Below are positions 24,600 to 37,319 of a DNA stretch of 64,000 bases, piece by piece. The position numbers were made by a program, and so were the translations under genes. Source of the DNA: Lamellibrachia satsuma (taxonomy: Eukaryota; Annelida; Polychaeta; Sabellida; Siboglinidae); the NCBI GenBank assembly GCA_033239005.1, contig BSQZ01000034.1, positions 770,001 through 834,000 of the forward strand, read 5' to 3'. Each line of letters begins with the position of its first letter. Position 1 is the stretch's first letter. The notes beneath the pieces are model-generated. The model saw only the letters and a program-made list of their open reading frames with translations. It was not told the origin of the DNA and did not search any database.

Positions 24600-26100
24600 T
24601 GTGGGATTACATTCTTGCTGCTCTCCTCTTTATCCCTTATGTCCAGGGTGAGGCTGACATCGGTCCCAGTCGTCGATTTATGTTTGTGTTCCTTCTTCGT
24701 CCGTTGCTGATCCCGCATGTACTACTAAATAAAGACAACCTACTATTACTGCTTCCTCCAGAATGAAAGCCTATATGTAAGTTCGATCAGCTCACCTTGG
24801 TCAACAATTTGTTCCCAAAGTTAAGACAAATGTTGCAATTACGACATTCTAGGTGACCATTTTAAATCAGTAAAATTGACTTCCAATTACGTTACATCAG
24901 CGGAAAATATAATATAATGCTGACGTCACATGAAGACATGCCCTTATTGGCCTCGTTTTCCTGAGCTCCTCCCTGTACTCGTCTAATAGGTGACGACTTG
25001 AAATAATTAACCGAAGGCTAGCCTTTGTTTTGACGCGCTACAAACTCTGGTTTCCGACTATTTCTGATGCAATTTGCGCATTATCGAAAAGGAAATATCA
25101 CTAAAGTGCCAGATGCTGCATTGGGAAGTGGCGACGCCTGGCGGATTATTCAGTATGGTAACTAGTGCACCGACGTGTTTATCTGGAGACGACTCAATGT
25201 GCTACCAGCATACCAATCAAAATCAATTCTTCGTAGCTGCAGATTTGTCGTCGTGGTATATTTCGTTGCCGTCCAGTGTTGCGATGCCCAGTGGCATATG
25301 TTCCATCGTCGTTATTCTGCGGTGTTTCTTTACTCGTTCACTTTCTAATAGAACACACATTATCGATTTGTTTCAGCATTTGTATTTCTTACGCTTTCTG
25401 TATGCGATACGTTCAGCCACTTGCATAATGTCAACGTTATTTCAAAACTAACGTAAATATATTAAAAGCCTTTTATTCGACCTTTGGTGCAGCACACAAG
25501 CAGTTCGTCGAAATTCGTTAGCGTTCCATAAAAGTCGATTAAGGCACACCAAAAAAAAATGGTTATGTAATTTGTGGACGTCTTTGAGATCCCCGCACTC
25601 GTGTAGAGCTTCATAACGCTGATCTATACATCCCTGCTACTAATTTATTTTTGAGAAACACCCTCTACAACCTACATAACATCTCAAATTGCATACATGC
25701 ACAGGTGTTTCAGGTGAAAGGGATGAGATGGTGGTGGGCAGACATAGCAATAGTAATAGGCGTGACAACAGATGTTGATTTGTTTTCGATTGCACTCTAT
25801 GAAAAATTAGAGTGACCAGTTGTCTTTTCAATACTGCAATAGCTGGTTTCCCGTTAGAATTTAGTTGGAATATATGGTAAGTTTACCAATATGTCTACAC
25901 ACTGTATGGAATGTCTTCACAGAGGAGGGTACGTAATAAAATTGTGGTGAACGATGTCTCGACACATCACTACACTCGGCTTGAACGTTAAACCGTACAG
26001 GGTCCCACTCACCCCACACAACACCCGCTTAACACCCCTTCACTAGTATCCCTACACTAGTATGCCTTCACACAAACTACTATGAACCATGTTCCGTGGC
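24600..26100. other. No supported gene
   Basis: Open frames here, the longest 125 aa at 25074-25451, have no recognisable domain, signal peptide or splice context. No tandem repeat was noted. Confidence 0.45.
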
Positions 26101-26115
26101 AACATACCAAACTGA

Positions 26116-26240
26116 ATGCTGACGGCTAAACACGTGGGTCGCGGTGGCCTACACCGGACTTTGGTGGTTCGACTACTCTGGCTGGCGTTTCGAAGCTTCG
26201 GCAGTTTCGTTCACCCCACGCTGCCGTATTTCAGTCAGCT
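26116..26240 (+). mobile_element. tRNA-derived SINE copy
   Basis: A near-perfect box B (GGTTCGACTAC, one base off GGTTCRANNCC) is followed by CTGGCTGGCGTTTCGAAGCT and TTCGTTCACCCCACG. Two other copies at 41462-41560 and, inverted, 44350-44455 share parts of this body. Confidence 0.55.
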
Positions 26241-26925
26241 ATATAAATCAGTACATGGCTACAGAAAAAGGTGGATGTGTGAACGAATGGTCTTCGCGTA
26301 GCAATTGCAACGTTGCTTAATGCTTCCCAGAGAAGTCGAGATGGCGTTGGAATGAATAAGTCTGTCAGGTGGTAAAGTGTAAAGTGCTTTGAGCGGTCCC
26401 GATGACACTGGGTATCTCACTATATTAGAACGTACTTTTTTCCAACGTGACAAAGCTGTTTTCATCGTTATATCACCAAGACACCCTCACGACACCCGAC
26501 ATACGAGTAACGTTCCGTGACGCTTACCCAAAAATACCATCAATGAGATGACGTCCTTTGTTGATGCCCTATTACGGGGTACGATTGTTAGAATGTGAAT
26601 AGCAGGACGCGCGATTGGGTGAGTAAGCGATTTCGTGCGGGTGTATCTATATGTATACATTAATCATAATTTCCTTGAACAAGACTCCAAAGTCTACTGT
26701 TGAATTACGACGTTTGATTAATGATTCCAAATGAGTGACGGGGAGAAATATTCTTCAATACATCTTGCAGCTAGGGTTGAAGGCAGGTAGTTATTCGATT
26801 GTATGAGTATTACAAATTATTTACGCGTAGTGTCATCGCAGTTTATATTGATGTGGCTTAGAACAAGCAGTGTATGCAGCTAAAATATAATAATAACTCA
26901 GTCGGTACGTGTAAGACTGTATAGT

Positions 26926-26931
26926 TTTATT
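26926..26931 (-). terminator. Poly(A) signal of the 247-aa secreted protein gene
   Basis: AATAAA on the minus strand about 60 nt beyond the stop at 26989. A second AATAAA lies closer to the stop. Confidence 0.45.
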
Positions 26932-26988
26932 TGTAAATATATGCAAAATGTAACTACACATTTATTTTAGCGAGATTATGACAGATCA

Positions 26989-29107
26989 TTAGACCATGGA
27001 ATAATTTCCACCACCATTATATCTTGGTCTAGTGAATGTTGGTCTCACGCCTCCAGTAGGCCTACCATAAAATGGTCGATGGATATCATAGATGGTTTCC
27101 TTCAGAAAGTAGGTGCAGACGGAGCACAGACCCCGGCCAGTGCGGTAGGTGGACCCGTAAATGCTGCTTACAACCCGATTTAGACCCATGTACATAGTGT
27201 CGAAAGCGAACAGTCCCCTATCCTGTCTGTAGTAGTTGAAACCTTCGTAGTTAGCGGCGTACATCTGATTCTTCGACAGTCGAATCAACATGGCCGTCTT
27301 GACAGCAAACCGCTGTGACTTGAGGAGAGTAGAACCTCCGACGTCACTGCGGAACACCTTCAGGTAATCTCTGTAGCTGTGAATTTCAGCATCGTATCTT
27401 GTCGTTCCACTGTCACCACCTGCAAGACACCGGGAGCGTATTGGTAGCGACATTGCTCCATTGCAGCACAGTGTTGTATTATCGAGGAGCCAACTTTAGG
27501 TGAATCTTTATTTATTGTCTCCGTATGTGTCAGTTGCGCCACTACATGGCAGCACTATACGCTAAAGGGGATTAAGGTTGCCCCCCCCCCGGCCTCCCCG
27601 TTTGCGATAACCTAGATGCGCCACTGTTGCTGTATGTAAACGTGGAATGTTTAACTAAAATTCATTCGAGTGTAGTATTTACATAGCAGTCATTCATTAG
27701 TAGTCACCATAACGCGCACAGTTGTTAGGCATGATTGTTGCGTCATTGTAACACCATTATGTCATTAGTGAGTTTATGTCCCAAGCCTGAGTTCACATTG
27801 GAGCATTCCTTAGTAGGCTCTTCTCAAAGAACCAGGATACTAAAGTCATAATATGCCATAGATATTCAAATTCTGAAATACCATTTACGTAGATTTATAA
27901 CTGTTACAAGCTTGGGGAATTTATATGGGGGGTTTTGTTCGGTAGATATTGTCCTATGGGGTTTTGTTGTCCTAAGGAGGATATTGTCTGGGGGATATTG
28001 GCGGTGGGATATTATCAGGGGGTTTGTCCGGGGGATTATGTCATGATTCCATGATATATATGTAAATCGAGATTTCACAGCACATATAACCTGAGCTATC
28101 GCATTTCACTAATTGCCACTTTTGTACTTTGTTTTGTTATATTCTATTTTTTGGGTAAACAGTTTATAATATTGAACATGCATAAAATACAACATCCTAC
28201 GTGTGTCATACAGCATAATATGAAGAACTGACTTGCAAATGGGCTTAAATCGAATCGTTCATAGTTAACGTACACCATTTTCCAAGTAAGCTCATTACGT
28301 GTCAGGACATGGTGGCCTGGAGTCCGCCCCCACATAGTATATGTTAAGTATATGGAGTCCCTCCCCCTCCAATGTGCTCACAGAAACCAACGTCGGTCCC
28401 TCCAATAATAAAACACGTCCGATGCCACGGAAAACATATACATTACTTTCCTTCACTTGAAATTAATTATCTTACCCCAGCCATTGTTGGTGGGAGAGTC
28501 TCCAATGTTGAATGAGTATGGAGTCGACCTCTCAAACGCCATATGGAAGGACACAGATCGGGCCCATCTCGGTGGTGTAATCCTTAACACCCCCTGAAGT
28601 TTACAACGCCCGCCGTTCGACGAAGGTTTCTTTGTCCACATCACGTTGGGTGTATTCCCGGGAAGGACGGACGTCTTGCCCGTGGTCAGGTCAACACAAT
28701 ATGACGCCGCTGGACTGGTGGCATAAGCTGTATAATATATGACGAATGCATGCATACTTTTCCAGGGAACATTCTTGGTAAGTCAGCGCGACTGATTTGA
28801 ACAAGGAAGAAGGAAAATGAAGAATGTACTGATGAGATTACCGGAATGTCTGAACTAATATGTGCTGCTCTGCATATTAAAGTTACAGGTAGCAAATGTT
28901 ATAATGATTTTCAACCGATGACAATAGATGCTTGCCAACGACAGGTGTGGGTTGCATGTGCCATGCAATAAACCAGCTAGGCGAGGTTTATATCGAAAGA
29001 CAATTAATTGCGCTTTCAGAACTTCCAGCGATACGGTGGTTCTTACCGTTATATGCGCTCACTAGTGCACACAGCACGAAGAAGATAGACATCAATGCTT
29101 GAACCAT
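26989..29107 (-). CDS. Unrecognised secreted protein, three exons (247 aa), family A copy 1
   Basis: Minus-strand exons 29107-29047 (61 nt), 28727-28476 (252 nt) and 27419-26989 (431 nt) total 744 nt, an exact reading frame, with phase-1 introns throughout. Exon 1 is a signal peptide (MVQALMSIFFVLCALVSA) with donor G|GTAAGAACC. Exon 2 holds SYCVDLTTGKTSVLPGNTPN, GRCKLQGVLRITPP and SFHMAFERSTPYSFNIGDSP. Exon 3 starts GGDSGTTRYDAEIHSY and carries LFAFDTMYMGLNRVV and GLCSVC. Four cysteines are shared with copy 2 (46650-48154). The C-terminus is 31 residues longer, rich in Arg, Pro, Gly and Tyr. A TATA box lies about 75 bp upstream and AATAAA lies downstream. I cannot assign the family. The alternating hydrophobic pattern suggests beta structure (inference). 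Introns are partly conserved with copy 2, pointing to recent duplication. Confidence 0.85.
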
Positions 29108-29215
29108 CGTGGCTGTTCTCTCGCCGTTGTCGACTGCCGAGATGCTCTCCTCCTGTGGTGACATCTAGCAGTGTCATACCTTATATAGGAGACCGGTTGG
29201 AAGTCGGTAACGTGA
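29108..29215 (-). promoter_or_regulatory. TATA promoter and 5' UTR of the 247-aa gene
   Basis: On the minus strand CTCCTATATAAGG (29179-29190) lies about 75 bp before ATG. The leader ends ACAGCCACGATGGTTCAA, homologous to ACAACCACGATGGTTCAA at 46641 before the paralogue. Confidence 0.65.
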
Positions 29216-29974
29216 GATCGCGTACGTCACGAAGACGGTGTCGATGTTTCTCATTGTGATTTGTCATGGTTCGTTGGCGTCACGCATGAAACCTTGCACG
29301 TCTCATATCCTGCAAAATTCTAACAAAGAATTGTTAGCAACAACCGGTGAGGTGGCCAGTACTATCTTTATCAACCGTAATATATTTTAAAGGAAATGTC
29401 ATTCAGTAGTCGGTAGGTCGTCGCACCGGACAAAGAATTGAGGTGCGCCTCTGGCGAAAGTTAGAAGTCGTTGTCGAGTACGCGTGAATCACAAGGACGC
29501 TGGCGAGATATCTCATTGTGCCTCGCGCGTTCCTGCACGTATATAACTTCATAAATTAGCGTTGCCTCAACCGATCAAGGGGCGCGTTCAGGGTGGTATG
29601 TCGCGCCAAGATGTGCGGCAGCTCAGCACGTCGCAATTTATGTCGATGCACATGAGCTTAGATGAATCATGGTCGTATTATTTATTTGGCATCTATCTTT
29701 CATAACTGACAAGACCGATCATGGGGTGTGTCTAAAAGCCAGGAACTTCATGCACATGATGTCACCTACAAACTGGGTATATTGTAATTGTATATTTAGC
29801 AACCGGAGTTGTGCACCTATACTGCGAAACGCCTGAGTAGCCATACAATTTAACAATGTTGTGTGGGTGGCACAACTTTACTCAATCAATGGACCATTTA
29901 TTAAGAACATCCTGCGTTAGGCACGTCACAAATAATGATGTTATTCAGCCGTGCAGTTCACTCCTGTAAGGCGT

Positions 29975-30830
29975 GCACGAAACGCCTGGCCAGTGAACGA
30001 AACGTCTGACCGGTGAACGAACGCCTGGCCGGTGAACGAAACGTCTGGCCGGCGAACGAACGCCTGGCCGGTGAACGAAACGTCTGGCCCGGTGAACGAA
30101 ACGCCTGGTCGGTGAACGAAACGTCTGGCCCGGTGAACGAAACGCCTGGCCGGTGAACGAAACGTCTAGCCCGGTGAACGAAACGCCTGGTCGGTGAACG
30201 AAACGTCTGACATGCAAGTCATACTTGTCGTTTAAGTGTGCATAGTTGTTACATGAAAAATGTTCTTATTTAGGATAATTATGTCTTGTGCACAAACTGA
30301 GCACACACGAAGCCGCGGGCGGTTCATTCCCGTATCGCGCGAATGAAACGCCTGGCCGGTGAACGAAACGCCTGGCCGGTGAACGAAACGCCCGGCCTGC
30401 GAGTCAGACCCATCGTTTAACTGTGTATCTTTGATTCACGACATAAAAACGTGTCTCATTAAGGGTCATAATTAAAATAAACATATCCCATAGTTGACAT
30501 AGGCCTAGTATTGTCTTTCTCCCAAAATTGGGTTCACACACAGCTGCAGGCGATTCATTCCTGAGTCGCGAGAATGAAACGCCTGGCCTGCGAATGAAAT
30601 GCCTGGCCTGCGAATGGAACGCCTGGCCTGTGAATGAAATGCCTGGCCTTTGAATGAAACGCCTGGCCTTTGAATGAAACGCCTGGCCTTAAAGTCAGAC
30701 TCGACCGTCGTTTAGCTTTGTATATTGTTCATCTTGTACACGAATTGAGTACACACAAAGCCGCGGGCGGTTTATTCCCGAGACGCGTGAATGAAACGCC
30801 TGGCTTGTGCACAAAATTAAGGAGGTCAAA
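29975..30830. repeat. Composite satellite of 20-bp units with recurring spacer
   Basis: Units near GAACGAAACGCCTGGCCGGT run from 29985 to 30215, recur at 30345-30395, and again as GAATGAAACGCCTGGCCT at 30570-30690. Between clusters a spacer recurs: GTTTA.CTGTGTAT, an A/T-rich stretch, then ACACACGAAGCCGCGGGCGG and TTCATTCCCG. This is a higher-order repeat of about three periods. Open frames in it are not coding. Confidence 0.85.
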
Positions 30831-30999
30831 TCGTGTTTGCCACCAAAGGGTTGAACTTTGCCCCACGCTACCTGTCCCAGATTTTGTGACATTTCCCTAC
30901 CAGAGAAAGTCCATGCACGATTTGCCAGATCAGTATACCGCGAATCACGTGAATACGCCCAAACTTGGCGAGTAGGTAGCTGCGTATTGAAATGTTTTG

Positions 31000-31900
31000 G
31001 TGCTATTCATTAACTTTAGTTTAATTACAGCCCAGTTAGCACAGTGACAATGTGTCACTCACACAGGGGAAAGGCAGGCTAAACGGGGTAATAGGGACAA
31101 TGGGATGGATTTGACTAGATATATTAGTATGTACTGATGCCACAAAAATCCGTGTAGGGGAAGAAGGGGCTGAGGCATGTCCGCACGCTGAGGCATGTCC
31201 GCAAACTTATTGACCAAACCGCGTAGTGTTTCTTTTCAAAACTGTGTTCGACGGTACCATCTAACTCATACATCGAACATTTGAACCCGCGAATTGAAAT
31301 CCTACTCCTCGGTAAGAAATTGTAAACCAAATAATTGTTTTTTTTGCAGAATCTCATGTAACTTTTCGTACCTCACACTCTCAACGATATATTGTATGTT
31401 TATACATTTTTAGAATGTGTATCATTAGTGTTAAATCAAATATACCACACATATATGACATATGCCTAGAGTCTAGACCCATGACGCGTTGTTTCTTGCA
31501 CAATATATATAACCCAGGCCGAAAAAATCTGTGACAAACCGGGACTTGAGATTTCGTCAAATTTCGTTATATTTCGGGATTTGACAGCCTATTTATAGTG
31601 ATTTTTCAGGTTTTCTTAGAGGTACAATTTGGTCAATTGTTCGTCTGGTTATATTCTCACTAGTTCAGTGTTATTCGATGCATTGATTGTTGTAATTTAA
31701 AGCGCGTCTTGCAGTCGGTCAACAACTTCATCGTACCTGCTGCGTGTATAGAGGAGAACCCTGACTCACGTTGTGTTCAAATGGAGCCACACCCACATAA
31801 ATCATGTTCTTGTAGTAAAGAATGACCCGTTGTTGCCGCCAAACGCTGTATCTGATCAACTAGTGCAGCCGAATGGTATATCGCTGTCATTCGTCGCACA
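31000..31900. other. No gene seen
   Basis: No supported coding frame, RNA gene or tandem repeat was noticed. Confidence 0.5.
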
Positions 31901-32000
31901 TGTATGTGCCGCGAATGCACGCAGTTAAAATGGCGTGATGTGTCCATAGGCGTCGTATCGACCCGGACTAGAGATTTACGCCGGGCGGCCCGCAGGGCCT

Positions 32001-32477
32001 ACCCGGCATACTCAACAAACCCGGCATTCTGCCTGGCATACACGACAAACCCGGCATTCTGCCTGGCATACTCGACAAACCCGGTATTCTGCCCGGCATA
32101 CTCGACAAACCCGCCATTCTGCCCGGCATACTCGACAAACCCGCCATTCTGCCCGGCATACTCGACAAACCCGGCATTCTGCCCGGCATACTCGACAAAC
32201 CCGCCATTCTGCCCGGCATACTCGACAAACCCGCCATTCTGCCCGGCATACTCGACAAACCCGCCATTCTGCCCGGCATACTCGACAAACCCGGCATTCT
32301 GTTCGGCATACTCAACAAACCCGCCATTCTGCCCGGCATACTCGACAAACCCGCCATTCTGCCCGGCATACTCGACAAACCCGGCATTCTGCCTGACATA
32401 CTCGACAAACCCGGCATTCTGCCTGGCATACTCGACAAACCCGGCATTCTGCCTGACATACTCGACAAACCCGGCAT
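32001..32477. repeat. 30-bp minisatellite, about 16 copies
   Basis: The unit is close to CTCGACAAACCCGCCATTCT followed by GCCCGGCATA. The 30-bp period keeps one plus-strand and several minus-strand frames open (199, 169 and 163 aa), all tandem decamers. Variants alternate at a few fixed positions (CCGCCATT or CCGGCATT; GCCCGGC or GCCTGGC). Confidence 0.95.
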
Positions 32478-32607
32478 CCATCGACAACACTAGTATCCAC
32501 TGAGCACACCACCCCGAAACCTCCCGTCCCCAGAACTCGTCCTAAGAGTGACTCTCGATAGTATTTAAGTTGTGCTTCGTCAGCGGCGCAAAGGTCTCGT
32601 GAGATCA

Positions 32608-32805
32608 AATCGAGATATGCCAATGTGTACAGCGAGTTCATTTTGGGCATGCGCCGAAAATCATCGGACGTAGATAATCATACGGGTTCGTTGGACATCT
32701 TATGGAAATCGAGATATGCCAATGTATACAGCGAGTTCATTTTGGGCATGCGCTGAAAATCATCGGACGTGGATAATCATACGGGTTCGTTGGACATCTT
32801 ATGGA
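32608..32805. repeat. 99-bp tandem duplication
   Basis: Two adjacent copies differ at a handful of bases; each ends GTTCGTTGGACATCTTATGG. No coding frame is supported. Confidence 0.9.
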
Positions 32806-33235
32806 TGGTGTTGTCAGTCTCAAAGGGTGTGCGATACCCAGGGTTGGCATCACCTAACCACGGCAACATTTCAGTGTATCATTTTATTATAATAGATTCT
32901 GCATATCCTGCCTATGAGATGTTGTGCAAGTGTTATGTTTGCCACAGCGGTTGTTGACAGTTGAAACACTAGTATTAGTAAAGCGTGTTTACATTTTAGT
33001 GAGCAGGTTATCTACTTCCACTAACTTAATTGTATAATGTACTCTTAACAGTGATGTAATACCATTTCTTCTTTGCACAGAACATGGATTGGTGCTTTAT
33101 GTAAAAATATGTAAGCATGTATAATTCATTATTGTTTATCCACATTTATAACAATATACTTAATGTATATTTCCATTAACGTTATGTCTAAAATAAATGG
33201 CTATTGTTAACATTATTGTTATTCTCCCTTAGCCA

Positions 33236-33735
33236 GAACATATGTTATGCCCAATCCAGAACGGATTAAACCACTACGATCTACACCTTCGCAGAGTCTT
33301 TGAAGAAATGAGAAACCACCAGAAAGAGGCTGCCATTATATTCATCGACTTCAAGAAAGCCTTTGACTCAGGAGACAGAAGCAAACTGTTCCGGGTTCTT
33401 CACCCGTGTGACATCACAGAACAGATCATCAAAGCTATACAAATAATGTTCGAAATCACCTCTGCAGTTGTCGTAACTCCCGAAATGGAAATTACAAATT
33501 TGAAAATCAACACAGGTGTTCTCCAAGGATACCCTTTCGCCCCATTCCTGTTCATCATGGTCTTGGACTACGCTCTAAGAACTGTGATTGATGACAGAGA
33601 AGGACTAACTCTCAACACAAGCCGAAGCTCCATACATCCAGCCTGCCATCTCTCTGATCTGGATTATGCTGATGATGGATTGTCCTCACTGATTTCGCAT
33701 CCGGGCTGTATTGTCCTAATGGGGGGTTCTTCTAG
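33236..33735 (+). mobile_element. Reverse-transcriptase fragment of a non-LTR element
   Basis: The open frame starts at 33242. Motif A reads IIFIDFKKAFDSGDRSK, followed by GVLQGYPFAPFLFIMVLDYA (B region) and LDYADDGLSS (motif C). The frame then runs into sequence shared with a different dispersed repeat (GTATTGTCCTAATGGGG, with relatives near 27950 and 38340), so this is a fragment. The RT core is short of both ends, lacking endonuclease and C-terminus. Confidence 0.85.
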
Positions 33736-33970
33736 CGCTGTTTGGGAGCTAATGTACTAGTGGGTAATGTCCGGTCACTTTTGAAAGGGTTTATGGAAGA
33801 TGACATAGAAAGCAAAATACTACAAATTGGTCAAATGCAAATTGATAAAATTGTCTGATATTAATAAAACTTTTGGAAATTGTAATTTTTATATATACAA
33901 TATGGGAACACGGTCAAAGACTATAACATGAGGGACGCTATGCTAAGTAGAACTATAAAACTTTCCGTTC
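33700..33970. repeat. Dispersed repeat shared with 38330-38700
   Basis: TTGTCCTAATGGGG-like text, CAAATGCAAATTGATAAAA and TCTAAGTAGAACTATAA appear in the same order at 38340-38690. Shorter related text is near 27940-28020. Confidence 0.65.
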
Positions 33971-33979
33971 ACGTAATAT

Positions 33980-34960
33980 GTTGCTTCATGCCTGACTGAA
34001 TGTTGTATAGTTAGTGCTGCTCTCTGGCGACCAAGGTTGGCGGCCTGATTGTAGCCATTCGGGTTCTTATTGGTTATCGTTACACCGGAAGTAGAATAGC
34101 GTTCCGTACTTGACTAGAAAGAGACTACAGCTTGGCTTCAATTGGGCATCTTGCGCTACATTGGTGAGATGGTTGGCAATTCCTGAAGAACGATCACATC
34201 ACTTCATGTTAAACTTCTGATAGCACAAAGGGTCCCAGTATATATCAAATCTCTCGCTCATTATTTGCTTGATACCATGTGTACGTGGTGACTGTATTTG
34301 TGTGTGCGTGCGTGGGAATATATTGTTTTATTGAAATCGTAGCGCATGTATACAATCATATTGATTAAAACGTATATATTCAACTGATTCAACTGTTTAT
34401 TTAAGGCAACGAGTAATGTAGTTTTGTAGAACGGCGAATGTTAAGCCTGACGCGAGCATCCTCCTAGTATTGGCTCATATTATTAATGAAAATAATGAAC
34501 TGTTAAAGAATTAACTATAACTAAACACCGAACATAAGTATTTACTATTACGGTGAAACACATGATTAAATTGCTTGAGATTACGCTGATTACGAATACA
34601 GTAACAATTACATTACAATAACATTGAGGGAAAGGCCAGGCTTGCTCGCTCATTAGTGTACCATTCTACCTTGTAGTGGGGCAGCACATAAGACTATTTC
34701 GCAAAATGCTCAACGTGTCCATGTCAGTGCCTGGTTAACCGTATTACAAATGGTACATTCGTACCAGCCCCCCCCCCACCCCCACAAAAAGAGACTCCCT
34801 CGGAGTTTTAGCACAGCATGTTGAAATGATTTGACGCCATGAATAAAACATTTCACAAATTCACGAATGTGGATATAAATTCGGCAGCCCTTCTCTTGAA
34901 ATTGCTGTCGAATTTTCATCATTCGGCGAGTTCAAAAATGCCAGGGCTGAACAGTCAGGG
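33980..34960. other. No gene seen
   Basis: AT-rich sequence without a supported frame. A short C-rich run lies near 34770. Confidence 0.5.
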
Positions 34961-34974
34961 ATGAAAAAGTGTCC

Positions 34975-35162
34975 TGAAAACGTCCGCACCCGCAAGACGA
35001 AAATGGCCGCACCCGCAAGACGAAAATGTCCGCACCTGCAAGACGAGAATGTCTGCACCCGCAACACGAAAATGGCCACACCCGCAAGACGAAAATGTCC
35101 GCATCCGCAAGACGAAAATGTCCGCACGCACAAGACGAAAATGTCCGCACCCGCAAGACGCT
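34975..35162. repeat. 23-bp minisatellite, about eight copies
   Basis: The unit is near GTCCGCACCCGCAAGACGAAAAT. Because 23 is not divisible by three, the reading frame rotates through the copies, so the Arg/Lys-rich frames over it are fortuitous. Confidence 0.92.
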
Positions 35163-35359
35163 TTGGATTTATCTGCAACTTGACGGGGATGGAAGTTCTG
35201 GAAAAAAAGAGAGATGCTCAGGAGAACGTGAACGGTTTCTACTTTACGCTGTATTTTCCTGTACTATTGTCTAGAACATGTACGTTGTATTTTATTGTAT
35301 GTGTGTGTTTGTGTGCCGTCGTCGACAACAATTTGTGAATGTCTGTGCTCAAACATAGT

Positions 35360-35465
35360 TGAATAAACATTAAGGTAGTGTAGGGTGGGGAAAGGAGCCC
35401 CCTTCTGGAGAAATAAACATTAAGATAGGGTAGGGTGGGGAAAGGTGCCCCCTTCAGGGGAAATT
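35360..35465. repeat. 50-bp tandem duplication
   Basis: AATAAACATTAAG and GGGTGGGGAAAGG followed by GCCCCCTTC occur twice in a row. Confidence 0.8.
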
Positions 35466-37319
35466 GTATGCAGTAAATATGGCATGTGTGCTATGAATCA
35501 TATAGTTCATTTTCTAAGTGCATTTCATGTGTTGAAAATATTGACGTATCTAGTCTCTGAAATAAGTTGAAGCCCTCCTTTGTGCGTTTGCAATATCAAA
35601 ATGTCGTTACCTGAATATTTTAGTTCATACATTGCCCCAACCGATATATTTATTCCAGTATTACAATCGTACGCTTTTACTTAATTTATATCAGTTTCCC
35701 GTGGACATTGCTCATCGTCCCACTTTGGTAATGACGATTTGTATAATTACGGAGCTCCAATGTTAATGTGACTAGCTTACTGTGTGTTTTGTTTATGCGG
35801 CAACAACATTGTAATCAGATGGACACGATGATACACGGCTCCACCCGGCTATCTCGAAATTCTTATTTTCGAGCTTTATGGCTAGGGGAGGGGGTAGCAA
35901 TTTCTCGCCTAGGGGCGTCTTGCACCACCTTGCCCTACGAATTTCACGCACTCGGTAGGGGCCCCCCACAAATAGTTTATAGCAGGCTCCCAACATTGTT
36001 GATCCGGCACTGGTCCTGATGTGTTCACATCACCAACTAGGAATTATACAGCCTCACCCCGGGCTTCAAGGGCAAATATGAGAGCAATAACTACACCGCG
36101 TAGCCAGAATCGGACACTTCTGGCCTCGTGTTGCCTTTATCGCTATACTGCTTTGTGCACAATGGCAAAAACATAAAATATCATAATATGATTCACCGTG
36201 TGTAGGTAGGTTTGTATGTATTTTATGCTATTCCTCAAAGACGCTTTGCGTCTCGAACGTCATACAAGGGCAAGGCGTCTGTTGACGTTGACGGTTGACG
36301 GTTGACGTATAACTGCCAGAAGCACGTCGAAATGTCGAGAGATATTGCCTGCCAGCGCCAAGTACCAAGGCATAGATGGATATTTCTGTAATAATGTTGT
36401 GTGTCCTAACATTTGGTAAACGCTGACTAACTGACTAGCTACATTTGAGTGGTTGATCGAGGTACTACAATTTGACTTACACACAAATATGCATAATGTC
36501 GTAACTGTAGTTAAGACTTGTAGTGCTTCAACATCATAATACATACTACCATTCGCAAAATTTAACTACCAAAAGCACCGACACGATTTGGCGTTCCAAT
36601 ATGTTCTAACTAAGAGGCCTCCAAAATTCACGACTTCTAAAACAATTGCAACTTCACAGAGAACCCCTTGGATCTTTAAGAAAGCCCCATTAATGTGCCC
36701 GGCCCTAGGTTTGGGAACTCCGTGAATAGTGAATGTCTATTATGCATCAAGACTACGCTGGCGCCATCTGGCGAGTGCCCAGACACGTATTTCTCTCACA
36801 CTCTCCTAGTGACACCACTCGCCATATCACCACTGACACTGTTTGAGAATAAATTCAAAATGGACGGCTGGCGAATTGGTATAAACAATTGGTAGGCTTA
36901 GCGACGCGACTGTTTGCGACCTGCTACGTCAAACAAAAATAAAGAAATAAAGATGTGCAGAATCTGCACATCAAACGTAAGTTGTGGCATTGGTGATATG
37001 ATCCACTTATGTGGACGATTGACGTATACTCGGAACGGAAAACACGCTAGTACTACAAATTATTACGAACTACTACTGGTCTGCGTTCCGTAATGTATGT
37101 CATACGTCCACATATGTTCCTTCGTAAGCCCCCACCCCAAAAGACATTTTTTAAAGTACGAACCATCCCATGGGCCACCGAGCATGTCTACAAGTTATCA
37201 GCTCCATGCGTAAGAAACGTATTGATATATGAGGTAACATACAGACAGACAAACAGACACAGCCCAGGCTTGTTAACAAATGCATGTCAACGCATTTGAA
37301 TGCAAATGCAAATGATGAT

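Noticed and set aside
29985..30215. CRISPR-like array of 20-bp repeats
   Set aside because: Units are head to tail without unique spacers of constant length, the host is a eukaryote and no cas genes are present. The 30-bp arrays at 32001 and 60230 were rejected for the same reason.
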